8,814 bases of DNA from Candidatus Parcubacteria bacterium (lineage in GTDB: Bacteria > Patescibacteriota > Patescibacteriia > Patescibacteriales > UBA12075). The translations under genes and the position numbers were made by a program. Below the pieces are notes generated by a model. That model was not told where the DNA came from and made no database searches. It worked only from the letters and a program-made list of their open reading frames with translations. Shown one piece after another: positions 1 through 6,152 of this stretch; position 1 is the stretch's first letter, and every line of letters begins with the position of its first letter. Location of the stretch: positions 1-8,814 of the forward strand of contig JAGLNE010000010.1 of NCBI GenBank assembly GCA_023139655.1. Direction: 5' to 3'.

Positions 1-157
1 TGATAAAGCCGAAATAATCGCCCCCAAAGCCACCAGTACGGTTATTATTGTAAATGACGATATATATTGGGGCCTGAGCATACCATCTAACGCGTCCAGC
101 AGCGTATATACCGGTCAAAATAGTTTTTCCGTAATTTTGGATGAAAATGACTGGTAA
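1..157 (+). CDS. C-terminal fragment of a secreted surface protein, paralogue of the 6153-7925 gene
   Basis: An open frame runs from the window edge (first full codon at base 2) to TAA at 155-157 and gives 51 residues; the start lies outside the window. Its last 30 residues align without gaps to the last 30 of the 590-residue protein at 6153-7925, with 15 identical positions. The shared pattern is YWGxxIP, then SxVYxGxN, then ILDxNxW and the stop. The gene is therefore a paralogue, at least in its C-terminal domain, and is probably also secreted. Its function is unknown. The next gene starts 11 bases after the stop, which suggests co-transcription. Coding status is well supported by the paralogy, but nothing can be said about the N-terminal part. 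Confidence 0.85.
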   Translation, partial: DKAEIIAPKATSTVIIVNDDIYWGLSIPSNASSSVYTGQNSFSVILDENDW

Positions 158-168
158 TATAAAGATTT

Positions 169-885
169 ATGAAAATATTTGAAAAACACATTAAAATTAT
201 AATAATATTTTTATTAATAATTATTTTTGTTAGTGTATTATTTATAATTAAACAACTAAGTAAAGATGCACCTCTTACAGTTCAAAGAGAAGTGGTTCTT
301 GAAGAGCTTGTAAAAGAAATTGATGAAAGCAGTAAAATGTCTATATTGTTGTCTTTTAAGGAGCCGGGCGAGGAAACGGTTTCGGCAGTATCTGAGTCGC
401 TTCAGGCTTGGGAAAAGTTTGTGTTTGCCTTTAAGGATAATCAGCCGATCGAATATCAAAAAACCCGCGATTGGGACCGGAAGCTAATGATAATTTTGGA
501 GCATGCCAGAAAAGCCGATGAATTGGTTAAAGAAAATAAATTAGCTGAAGCCGGAGAGGAGACAAAAATGCTTAGGGAAATATTTAAAAAGATCAAGGAA
601 GAAAATGGCATTTTGGATATTAGCGACGAGATGATCGCTTTCTACGAGGCGGGGAAAAAAGTTATCGAGGCCGGCACAAGAGAAGAGGTGGCGCTTAAGT
701 TACCGGACTTGAAATACAGATTTACAATATTAAAAGAATATAGCATTGATGAAGATTATGATGAGTTAATTAAAAAGCTGGAAGAAATAATCGCTAAGCT
801 GGATAAATTTTTAGACGGACCGGATTTTAGAAAGGCCCAAAGCGAATTAGAGCCGGTATTTATGGAATTATATTTAAAATATTAA
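169..885 (+). CDS. Membrane-anchored helical protein, possible four-helix bundle
   Basis: This gives 238 residues. Residues 9-28 are almost entirely Ile, Leu, Val and Phe and follow a Lys-rich start, so they form one transmembrane or uncleaved signal anchor. The rest, about 200 residues outside the membrane, is charged and strongly helical. Residues 76-146 (AW..F...F, then dW...L..I, A..LV, LAEA, LREIFKKIKEENGI) recall periplasmic four-helix bundles of the cytochrome c'/b562 kind, but this is only a resemblance. There is no CxxCH, so no covalent haem, and no cysteine at all. ATG at 169 is the start that keeps the anchor; only a weak AAAG precedes it. The gene lies 11 bases behind the previous stop, so it is probably in that operon. 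The first 100 bases are much more AT-rich than the rest, as expected for an Ile/Lys-rich anchor. The product is hypothetical. Confidence 0.85.
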   Translation: MKIFEKHIKIIIIFLLIIIFVSVLFIIKQLSKDAPLTVQREVVLEELVKEIDESSKMSILLSFKEPGEETVSAVSESLQAWEKFVFAFKDNQPIEYQKTRDWDRKLMIILEHARKADELVKENKLAEAGEETKMLREIFKKIKEENGILDISDEMIAFYEAGKKVIEAGTREEVALKLPDLKYRFTILKEYSIDEDYDELIKKLEEIIAKLDKFLDGPDFRKAQSELEPVFMELYLKY

Positions 886-999
886 AAATAAAGAATAAGT
901 ATTGAGAGAAGAAAAGGAGATTAAATTTTAATAAAAACAACAAAGCATCCCTAGCCATGTAAACTGTTTTGCTACGGTTTGTTATATTTGTGTTTTAGC

Positions 1000-1029
1000 T
1001 TGAAGAAAACCATACTTTTATGGTATAAT
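1000..1029 (+). promoter_or_regulatory. Extended -10 promoter for the FN3-like protein gene, with an inverted repeat in the spacer
   Basis: TTGAAG (1000-1005) and a perfect TATAAT (1024-1029) are 18 bases apart, and TG at 1021-1022 makes an extended -10. Transcription should begin near 1035-1037, leaving only about 10 bases before ATG 1046 and no Shine-Dalgarno. A perfect 6-bp inverted repeat, ACCATA (1009-1014) and TATGGT (1019-1024), fills the spacer and touches the -10, so a repressor or activator could bind there. The rest of the gap from 886 holds no terminator or gene that I can see. It has an orphan AAGGAG at 914-919 and a weak AAACTG/CGGTTT hairpin at 961-980. Confidence 0.6.
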
Positions 1030-1045
1030 TTAGGTAATTATTCCC

Positions 1046-2599
1046 ATGCAAACAACAAGGAGTCCAATTAATTTTAAAAATTTTTTTATAAGCCTGGCCC
1101 TGGCAGTAGTCTGGGTTGCTGGGTTTTTTGTTTGGCAAAACAAGTATTTACTGCCGGCGGTGGCTCAAGACGAAGAAGAAGATAATACTCCGCCCCTCAT
1201 ATATAATGTTGGTGTTTCCGGCATCAATGCTACTTCTTCAATTATTTCCTGGGAAACCGATGAGCTGGCTGATTCACTTATTAACTATGGCCTTAGTAAG
1301 GAATACGGTATTATCCGCGATCCTCGCGCCGACAAGCAAGAGCATATGATAATTGTTGAGAATTTAATGTCAGACACTCTTTATTATTTCCGGATAACTT
1401 CGGCCGACGGCAGTGGCAATCAGGGGATTTCCAGTGATTATACTTTTCAAACCATTAAAGACAAAGATGATCTGGACTATTTAGGTTTTCAGGAGGACGT
1501 AAGCGAGGAGGGCATTGCCGGCCTTAATGAGATCGGAGTAGAGGAAATATTGCAGGTAATAAAAAGTATTAGTTCAGAAGAAGTACTGGAAGAAATTGAG
1601 GAGGAACTCAGGGAAACGGCCGAGGAGGTTATAAGTCCACCCACTATTATCCTTGATTATGCTGATGTTGAAGTCGGAACCGACTATGCGATTATCACTT
1701 GGGACACTGACAAAGAATCCAATACGATCGTGGCCCTGGCTGATGAAGACGATTATGACGAAGAGGCGGCTGATCCCTATCGTTGGCGTGAAGGCAGCCC
1801 GAACGATCTTAGTCTTGAGCATTGGGTGGAAATAACCGGCCTGACTCCGGCTACGGTTTACCATTTTCAGGTTTCCTCTGAGTCAGTGCTTGGTTTAACC
1901 GGTTATAGCTCAGACAAAACTTTTAAAACCAAATCAATTTTGCCGGAAATATATAATATTCAATTGTTCAAAGTAGAAGAAGAATCAGCCACTATCCGTT
2001 ATTCTACTAATGTGCCTTGTTCGTCAATAATTGAATATACCAATTTAAATACCAATGATACTAAATTGGAAGGAAATTCAAGTTATCTGACTGTTCATTT
2101 GATGCAATTGAATAATTTGATTTTTGATACTTATTATTCCTTTATTATTAGGGTGGAGAGTGAAAATGAGGAAAAAGCCGAGAGCAATCCAATTACTTTT
2201 ATTACGATCAAAGACGAAGAGCCGCCGATAATTTCCAAAGTTAATACCGAGTCAACCCTGTATCCGGGTACGGAAAACAGAATTCAGACTGTCGCTTCCT
2301 GGCAGACGGACGAGCCGGCCCAATGCCAGTTGTTTTACCATCAGGGCTTGATAGTTATTGACGAGCCACAATCGCTTCTCAGAGAAGAGGATTACGGCGT
2401 TAAACATGTGCAGGTGATTACTAACTTTTTACCTTCCACGGTTTATAAGTTTTGGATTATTTGTAATGACGAAGCGGATAATTCAGCTAAATCAGAAGAC
2501 TTTACCATGCTTACTCCCACCCAAGAGGAAAGCATAATTGATATTATTATTAGGAATTTTGAAAGCACTTTCGGTTGGCTTAAGAAAATTAAAATATAG
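1046..2599 (+). CDS. Secreted protein with four fibronectin type III-like domains
   Basis: This gives 517 residues. A signal peptide covers residues 1-40, with a hydrophobic core at about 13-30 and the signal peptidase I site AVA|Q at 38-41. Four FN3-like Ig domains follow, at about 48-137, 198-296, 299-388 and 392-490. Each shows the family rhythm: PP.I, then sWeTDe.. or its equivalent, then L...T.YyF.i, then ..FxT. The sequences resemble the FN3-like N-terminal domain of purple acid phosphatases. An acidic, helical linker (about 148-196) separates domains 1 and 2, and an amphipathic tail (about 493-517) ends the chain. No catalytic domain is present. A structural or binding surface protein is most likely, perhaps held by the tail. 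ATG 1046 is chosen because it gives the whole signal peptide; it lies only about 10 bases behind the predicted transcript start. Domain assignment is fairly sure, function is not. Confidence 0.88.
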   Translation: MQTTRSPINFKNFFISLALAVVWVAGFFVWQNKYLLPAVAQDEEEDNTPPLIYNVGVSGINATSSIISWETDELADSLINYGLSKEYGIIRDPRADKQEHMIIVENLMSDTLYYFRITSADGSGNQGISSDYTFQTIKDKDDLDYLGFQEDVSEEGIAGLNEIGVEEILQVIKSISSEEVLEEIEEELRETAEEVISPPTIILDYADVEVGTDYAIITWDTDKESNTIVALADEDDYDEEAADPYRWREGSPNDLSLEHWVEITGLTPATVYHFQVSSESVLGLTGYSSDKTFKTKSILPEIYNIQLFKVEEESATIRYSTNVPCSSIIEYTNLNTNDTKLEGNSSYLTVHLMQLNNLIFDTYYSFIIRVESENEEKAESNPITFITIKDEEPPIISKVNTESTLYPGTENRIQTVASWQTDEPAQCQLFYHQGLIVIDEPQSLLREEDYGVKHVQVITNFLPSTVYKFWIICNDEADNSAKSEDFTMLTPTQEESIIDIIIRNFESTFGWLKKIKI

Positions 2600-2621
2600 T
2601 TATATTATTTTATGATATTAA

Positions 2622-2650
2622 TTGAAGATTATTAATATTGGGCTTTTAAT
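2622..2650 (+). promoter_or_regulatory. Possible promoter upstream of the ABC ATPase gene
   Basis: TTGAAG (2622-2627) and TTTAAT (2645-2650) are separated by 17 bases. Transcription would start near 2657, the first base of the long stem of the following repeat, so the mRNA would open with a stable hairpin. The DNA is very AT-rich and chance matches are common, so the call is weak. Confidence 0.3.
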
Positions 2651-2656
2651 AAATGT

Positions 2657-2749
2657 GATTAGTGATTAGTTAATTAGGGATTAGGGAAGAAGCTATTAAA
2701 TTAATCACTAATTAACTAATACCTGATTAACTAATCACTAATTAACTAA
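2657..2749 (+). repeat. Modular palindromic AT-rich repeat, copy A
   Basis: Bases 2657-2684 and 2716-2743 form an inverted repeat with 25 of 28 positions complementary and a 31-base loop. The building block is an 18-base unit (TAATCACTAATTAACTAA) found at 2702-2719 and, exactly 30 bases later, at 2732-2749. It is also present in inverted orientation with one change at 2666-2683. Bases 2665-2700 recur at 4079-4114 with 34 of 36 identical. The repeat ends three bases before the GTG of the ATPase gene, so it could fold in the mRNA leader and affect translation or mRNA stability. It could also be a small non-autonomous mobile repeat. Confidence 0.8.
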
Positions 2750-2752
2750 CAC

Positions 2753-4075
2753 GTGCCTCAACCAATTGTAAAACTTAAAGACCTGGATATTACTTATAAT
2801 CTGGGCAAAGAAAACGAATTCAAAGCCACTAGCGGTGTTTCTATGGAGATATATCCGGGAGAGTTTGTTGCCTTTTTCGGGCCGTCCGGTTGTGGCAAAT
2901 CAACTATTTTTTACAGCATTCTCGGTATTCTGGAGCCATCGGCCGGACAGCTTTTGGTTAAGGGTGAAAATCCTTATTCCTTTTCATCGGAGGAAATGGT
3001 GAAATTCCAAACCAAGGTTATTGGCATTATTTATCAGGCTTTTTATTTGATCACTTCTTTGTCGGTGATCGACAATGTTGTTTTGCCGCAGATTTTTCAT
3101 GGCATTAGTCCGGGTAAGCGGCGGCGCTGGGGCAAGCAGATATTAAAGCGCTTTGGCATGGACGAACAGGGTGATAAATATCCGGACAATCTTTCCGGCG
3201 GACAGTCTCAGCGTGTTTCCGTTTCTAGGGCAATGGTGAATAATCCGGATATTCTTCTGGCGGATGAGCCAACCGGAAACCTGGATTCAATCTCAACCAA
3301 ACAGGTAATGGAATCAATGGAAGAAATAAATATGGTTGATAAAAAAACGGTTATTATGATCACCCATAACGCGGCTCAGCTGTCATATTGCCACCGTGTA
3401 TTCTATTTACGCGACGGCAAGCTGGAGCGGGTTGTACCGAATCCGGAGAAAAAACAAATCGCGAAGATTGATAAACAGAAGATTCTGGTAACCGAATTTG
3501 ACCAGCTTTCCAAGCTTTTCCCTTACGAGGATCCAATTATCCTTAAGGTTAAAAGTCTGGTTAATTTTTTGACCCAGGATTTTAATTATTACCAGCTTCA
3601 GCGTCTGGAAAATATAATTCAACTGGTAGTAGAGAGGAAAATTAGCCAAAAAAAATTTAAAAGTTTGGTAATGAAAAATTATGACAATGGCGGAATCGAT
3701 CTGCCCGAGAGTTTGGCCGCGAATATGTCCAAAAGAATTTATAAAATAATAAAGCAATCTGAAGATGTCCGCCGTTTCCGCCGCCGGTTTTTAAATTCTA
3801 ATTTTTTCTCCAGAGAAAATGTGTTAGTCAGAAATTTAACCGGGTTTGTGATAGAAGAATATGGGTCTGAACTTAGCCTGGTCCAGCGCCGCCGGCTAAA
3901 GGATTTGGTTTATAAACGGATCTCCGGTTTGATCTCACGCAGAGACTTTAAAGACGCGCTTAGAATTGAGCTAAAGGACGGGGGAGTGGGCTTGGGCAAA
4001 ACCTGGTCGCGCAAATTGACCCGTTTTTTTGAGAAATTATTAATACAAGGGACCGATCCCAAAGGCCATCATTAG
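2753..4075 (+). CDS. MacB/LolD-type ABC transporter ATPase with a C-terminal repeat extension
   Basis: This gives 440 residues. The first 230 or so are a complete nucleotide-binding domain: Walker A GPSGCGKST (43-51), Q-loop Gln95, signature LSGGQ (147-151), Walker B ILLADEP with Glu172, D-loop GNLD (175-178) and switch His205. The sequence is closest to the MacB/LolD/FtsE group, whose usual length is 220-250 residues. It should hydrolyse ATP on the cytoplasmic side and drive the permease encoded next. Residues 234-440 are an extra, basic, helical region with two related segments (about 261-335 and 357-432) that I do not recognise. The start is GTG at 2753. An in-frame TAA lies at 2747-2749, and the later ATG (codon 31) would cut into the nucleotide-binding fold. 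No Shine-Dalgarno is present. The gene is bracketed by two copies of a palindromic repeat. Confidence 0.95.
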   Translation: MPQPIVKLKDLDITYNLGKENEFKATSGVSMEIYPGEFVAFFGPSGCGKSTIFYSILGILEPSAGQLLVKGENPYSFSSEEMVKFQTKVIGIIYQAFYLITSLSVIDNVVLPQIFHGISPGKRRRWGKQILKRFGMDEQGDKYPDNLSGGQSQRVSVSRAMVNNPDILLADEPTGNLDSISTKQVMESMEEINMVDKKTVIMITHNAAQLSYCHRVFYLRDGKLERVVPNPEKKQIAKIDKQKILVTEFDQLSKLFPYEDPIILKVKSLVNFLTQDFNYYQLQRLENIIQLVVERKISQKKFKSLVMKNYDNGGIDLPESLAANMSKRIYKIIKQSEDVRRFRRRFLNSNFFSRENVLVRNLTGFVIEEYGSELSLVQRRRLKDLVYKRISGLISRRDFKDALRIELKDGGVGLGKTWSRKLTRFFEKLLIQGTDPKGHH

Positions 4076-4078
4076 GTC

Positions 4079-4141
4079 ATTAGTTAATTAGGGATTAGGG
4101 GAGAGGCTATTAAACTAATTAACTAATCACTAAGTAACTAT
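4079..4141 (+). repeat. Modular palindromic AT-rich repeat, copy B
   Basis: Bases 4079-4114 match copy A (2665-2700) at 34 of 36 positions, including the first 22 without change. Bases 4079-4091 and 4115-4127 form a perfect 13-bp stem. The 18-base unit seen in copy A recurs inverted at 4080-4097 (one change) and direct at 4124-4141 (two changes). The copy fills most of the 79 bases between ATPase and permease, so if the two are co-transcribed it sits in the mRNA and may set their relative expression. It lacks the second direct unit of copy A. Confidence 0.8.
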
Positions 4142-4154
4142 TCAACTAAAACCT

Positions 4155-5354
4155 ATGATGAGAATAGATGACATGTTAAAGCTCGCTACCCGGATGTTTA
4201 GGACCCGGCCGGCCCGTACCTGGCTGACTATTCTTGGTATTGGGGTTGGTTTTGCGGCGGTAGTGATCCTGGTTGGTCTTGGTTTTGGGCTTCAAGGCGT
4301 GCTGCTGGAGAAGATCGTATTTGGCGAAGCAATGCTGTCTTTAAATGTTATTACCCCGCCTTCCCGGGTGGTAGTGATTGACGACGAACAGCTGGATAAA
4401 TTTAAGGAGCTGCCCAACGTCCAGGATGTGGCGCCTTTGGCCAGTTTTACCTCGCTGATCACTTTTGGCGATTTGACCGGTAGTATTATGCTTAATGGAG
4501 TTGAGCCAAAATATTTTCGTTATGCCGGCTTGGTTGCCCAGCATGGTGAGCTGTTCGAAAATGGACAAACCGATTATGTATTATTATCATCCGCGGTTTT
4601 AAAATTATTTGAAATGGAACCGGAGCAAATATTGGGTCAAAAAGCCAGTTTTAAGGTTTTTTTGCCGGTTAAAGGGACGGATGATGAGATTCAAGAGATT
4701 CCTTTGGAAAGGGAGTATGTTATTAATGGAATTATTGAGGATGACGCTTCGATTTTTGCATATATTGCCGGACAGGAGTTTAGTTCGCGCTTTGTCGTAC
4801 CCTATTACGATAAGGCGCGGGTAAAAGTGGAAGACCGGATTTACCTTGATTCGGTTGAGGCGTTGATTCTGGAACAAGGTTTTGTTGTAACCGCGCTTTC
4901 AAAAACAGTTGAACAAGCAAATAAGATATTTGCCGGTGTGCAGATTACGCTCGCTTTGTTTGGCGCGATCGCTCTGATTGTGTCCGCTATCGGCATGTTT
5001 AACACCATGACGGTTACGCTCCTGGAGCGGACCAAAGAGATCGGGATTATGCGTACGATCGGCGGCTCGCCCTTAAACATCAAGGTAATGTTTTTAACTG
5101 AGGCGGTATTAATGGGTTTTCTTGGCGGTTTGGTCGGAATCGCGATCGGCGTGGGCGGGGGACTGTTAATTAATTTTATGTTAAATACCTTAGCGACCCG
5201 TTTAGGCGGAGCGGCCATGGCCCTTTTTCGCTTTCCTTTGCCGTTTTTAATTTTTATTGCGGTTTTTTCCGGGGTAATGGGTTATATTACCGGGCTTTTT
5301 CCCTCTAATCGCGCCGGGAAGTTAAATCCCTTGGATGCTATTAGGTATAGCTAG
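4155..5354 (+). CDS. MacB/FtsX-family ABC transporter permease
   Basis: This gives 399 residues with the standard type VII ABC layout. TM1 (about 23-45) is followed by an extracytoplasmic MacB-like core domain of roughly 215 residues. TM2 (about 264-290), TM3 (about 317-345) and TM4 (about 366-385) come next. The conserved cytoplasmic loop after TM2 reads ERTKEIGIMRTIGGS (291-305), and the C-terminus carries the typical NPLDAIRY (391-398). It should pair with the ATPase encoded just upstream. Relatives export macrolides, peptides or lipoproteins, or transmit conformational change to extracytoplasmic partners. The substrate here is unknown, and no MacA-like adaptor is in the window. Tandem ATG codons at 4155 and 4158 are both possible starts, and neither has a Shine-Dalgarno. 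Confidence 0.94.
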   Translation: MMRIDDMLKLATRMFRTRPARTWLTILGIGVGFAAVVILVGLGFGLQGVLLEKIVFGEAMLSLNVITPPSRVVVIDDEQLDKFKELPNVQDVAPLASFTSLITFGDLTGSIMLNGVEPKYFRYAGLVAQHGELFENGQTDYVLLSSAVLKLFEMEPEQILGQKASFKVFLPVKGTDDEIQEIPLEREYVINGIIEDDASIFAYIAGQEFSSRFVVPYYDKARVKVEDRIYLDSVEALILEQGFVVTALSKTVEQANKIFAGVQITLALFGAIALIVSAIGMFNTMTVTLLERTKEIGIMRTIGGSPLNIKVMFLTEAVLMGFLGGLVGIAIGVGGGLLINFMLNTLATRLGGAAMALFRFPLPFLIFIAVFSGVMGYITGLFPSNRAGKLNPLDAIRYS

Positions 5355-5357
5355 ATT

Positions 5358-5455
5358 TGTCATTCTGAACTCGCGAAGCGGGTGAAGAATCCCGTGAATA
5401 TAGAGACGAGATCCTTCGCTACCTGCCTGCCGGCAGGCAGGCGCTCAGGATGACA
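5358..5455. repeat. Composite dispersed inverted repeat (MITE/REP-like) with TGTCAT ends
   Basis: The ends are TGTCATTCTGA (5358-5368) and TCAGGATGACA (5445-5455), complementary at 10 of 11 positions. Inside, GAAGAATC (5384-5391) faces GATCCTTC (5410-5417), complementary at 7 of 8. The left arm holds the hairpin ACTCGC-GAA-GCGGGT (5369-5383). From memory, TGTCATyCTGA...GAAGGATC is a motif dispersed in many bacterial genomes, including CPR. The element begins four bases after the permease stop and ends just before the next gene, and its GC content is far above that of its surroundings. As RNA it would fold strongly and may end or stabilise the permease transcript. No transposase is present. 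Confidence 0.75.
5422..5441. repeat. Perfect 20-base GC palindrome nested in the dispersed repeat
   Basis: CCTGCCTGCC followed by its exact reverse complement forms a perfect 20-base palindrome, interrupting the right arm of the larger repeat between GATCCTTCGCT and GCGCTCAGGATGACA. In the simpler form of this repeat family that I recall, the flanking parts are joined directly, so the palindrome looks like a later insertion of a second small repeat. Confidence 0.7.
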
Positions 5456-5468
5456 TTTTTTGAAACAA

Positions 5469-5948
5469 ATGGAGATAAAGAAAATAAAAATAATAATTTT
5501 AGGTTTTGTTATTTTGGTTGTGGGAGCAGCAATTATTTTGTTTTGGCCAAAAGACAATGTTAAGGAACCGGTACCGGTAGCTGTACGTGACGCAGCGGAT
5601 CGTACATATGTTCGTTTAAGTTTGTTTAATACAATGCCTAACAAAATTAGTTTGGAGATCCCAGAGGATTGGGAAGGGTCCTATCGAGTGAAAGATGGTG
5701 GTAATTTGGCTAGAATATTTTTTATACAGGGCGCGGGCGAATGGGAACTGCTTTTATTTAAACAGTTTAGCCAGTCGCAGTGGGTAAGTAATATGGACAA
5801 AAATTGGCAGAAAATTTTGGAAAACAATGAATTAATTGTTGCCTATATTTTGTCCACAGGAGAGGGTATCAGCCTTGCGCAGATGTCTGAATTTAACAAT
5901 ATGCGCGCTGACGTTTCTGCTTTGCTTAAATCTATAAAAATGAGATAA
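5469..5948 (+). CDS. Small membrane-anchored extracytoplasmic protein
   Basis: This gives 159 residues from ATG 5469. An in-frame TTG at 5460 would add three residues, but ATG is preferred because the Lys-rich n-region and hydrophobic stretch directly follow it. Residues 7-25 form one membrane anchor. The remaining 130 or so residues are predicted to lie outside and include ISLEIPEDWEG (60-70), then ARIFF and EWELLLFKQF, and end in a helix. A Pro-x-x-Trp after a beta strand followed by short hydrophobic strands is reminiscent of PsbP/Mog1-like domains common in small CPR proteins, but this is only an impression. There is no Cys in the mature part. No promoter or Shine-Dalgarno is evident, so it may be read from the upstream transporter operon through the repeat at 5358-5455. 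Function is unknown. Confidence 0.8.
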   Translation: MEIKKIKIIILGFVILVVGAAIILFWPKDNVKEPVPVAVRDAADRTYVRLSLFNTMPNKISLEIPEDWEGSYRVKDGGNLARIFFIQGAGEWELLLFKQFSQSQWVSNMDKNWQKILENNELIVAYILSTGEGISLAQMSEFNNMRADVSALLKSIKMR

Positions 5949-6036
5949 ATTATTTTTAAGTAATATTAGCCAAAATTTAAGCTATATTTTTTAACAAAAG
6001 ATTAAATAGCAAGTTTAAAAGTTTATTAAAATATAA

Positions 6037-6066
6037 TTGTTTAATTTTGATAAATTGTGTTATAAT
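6037..6066 (+). promoter_or_regulatory. Extended -10 promoter for the cysteine-rich surface protein gene
   Basis: TTGTTT (6037-6042) and a perfect TATAAT (6061-6066) are separated by 18 bases, with TG at 6058-6059 forming an extended -10. The predicted transcript start at about 6072-6074 falls in the first bases of a 10-bp stem. The architecture (18-base spacer, TGnTATAAT) is the same as that of the promoter at 1000-1029. Confidence 0.6.
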
Positions 6067-6070
6067 AGTG

Positions 6071-6135
6071 TTAGAGATGTGGAGGAAACCACAGGACTGT
6101 TTTAATGCAAAAAATAATAGCATCAACATCTCTAA
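6071..6135 (+). ncRNA. Structured 5' leader (possible cis-regulatory RNA)
   Basis: TTAGAGATGT (6071-6080) and ACATCTCTAA (6126-6135) form a perfect 10-bp closing stem at the predicted 5' end of the mRNA. Inside are TGTGG/CCACA (6078-6082 with 6089-6093) and ATGC/GCAT (6105-6108 with 6120-6123). The first inner hairpin shares three bases with the closing stem, so the two compete. The result is a three-way junction or a switchable pair of folds, ending 17 bases before the gene. GGAGG (6081-6085) lies in the first hairpin. It matches no riboswitch class that I can name. Confidence 0.45.
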
Positions 6136-6143
6136 ACAAATAA
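6105..6143 (+). CDS. Possible 12-codon leader peptide ORF
   Basis: ATG at 6105 opens a 12-codon frame, MQKIIASTSLNK, that stops at TAA 6141-6143. The stop is nine bases before, and in the same frame as, the start of the surface protein gene. AGGA (6093-6096) lies eight bases ahead, a better ribosome-binding arrangement than any full gene here has. Its codons cover the 3' arm of the closing stem of the leader, so its translation would open that stem. The frame is short enough to occur by chance. Confidence 0.25.
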   Translation: MQKIIASTSLNK

Positions 6144-6152
6144 AAATTCCCC

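Noticed and set aside
1574..1864. Long minus-strand and out-of-frame open stretches (also 256-459, 3407-3757, 4341-4568, 4605-4877, 4841-5218, 5360-5644, 6800-7112, 7210-7458, 8241-8423)
   Set aside because: Each overlaps a well-supported + strand gene or a repeat and encodes no recognisable domain. The one at 5360-5644 reads through the GC palindrome and gives the LPAGRQ string I recall from spurious ORFs.
2674..2686. TTAGGG twice in a row, telomere-like
   Set aside because: Only two units, part of the palindromic repeat, inside a bacterial gene cluster.
2702..2749. Two identical 18-base repeats spaced by 12 bases, considered as a CRISPR fragment
   Set aside because: Only two direct copies, a spacer far too short, an inverted copy next to them, and no cas gene in the window. 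A modular palindrome explains it better.
5966..5990. Possible terminator after the 159-residue protein gene (TAGC / GCTA followed by T)
   Set aside because: Only four base pairs, a ten-base loop, and no GC-rich stem; too weak to call.
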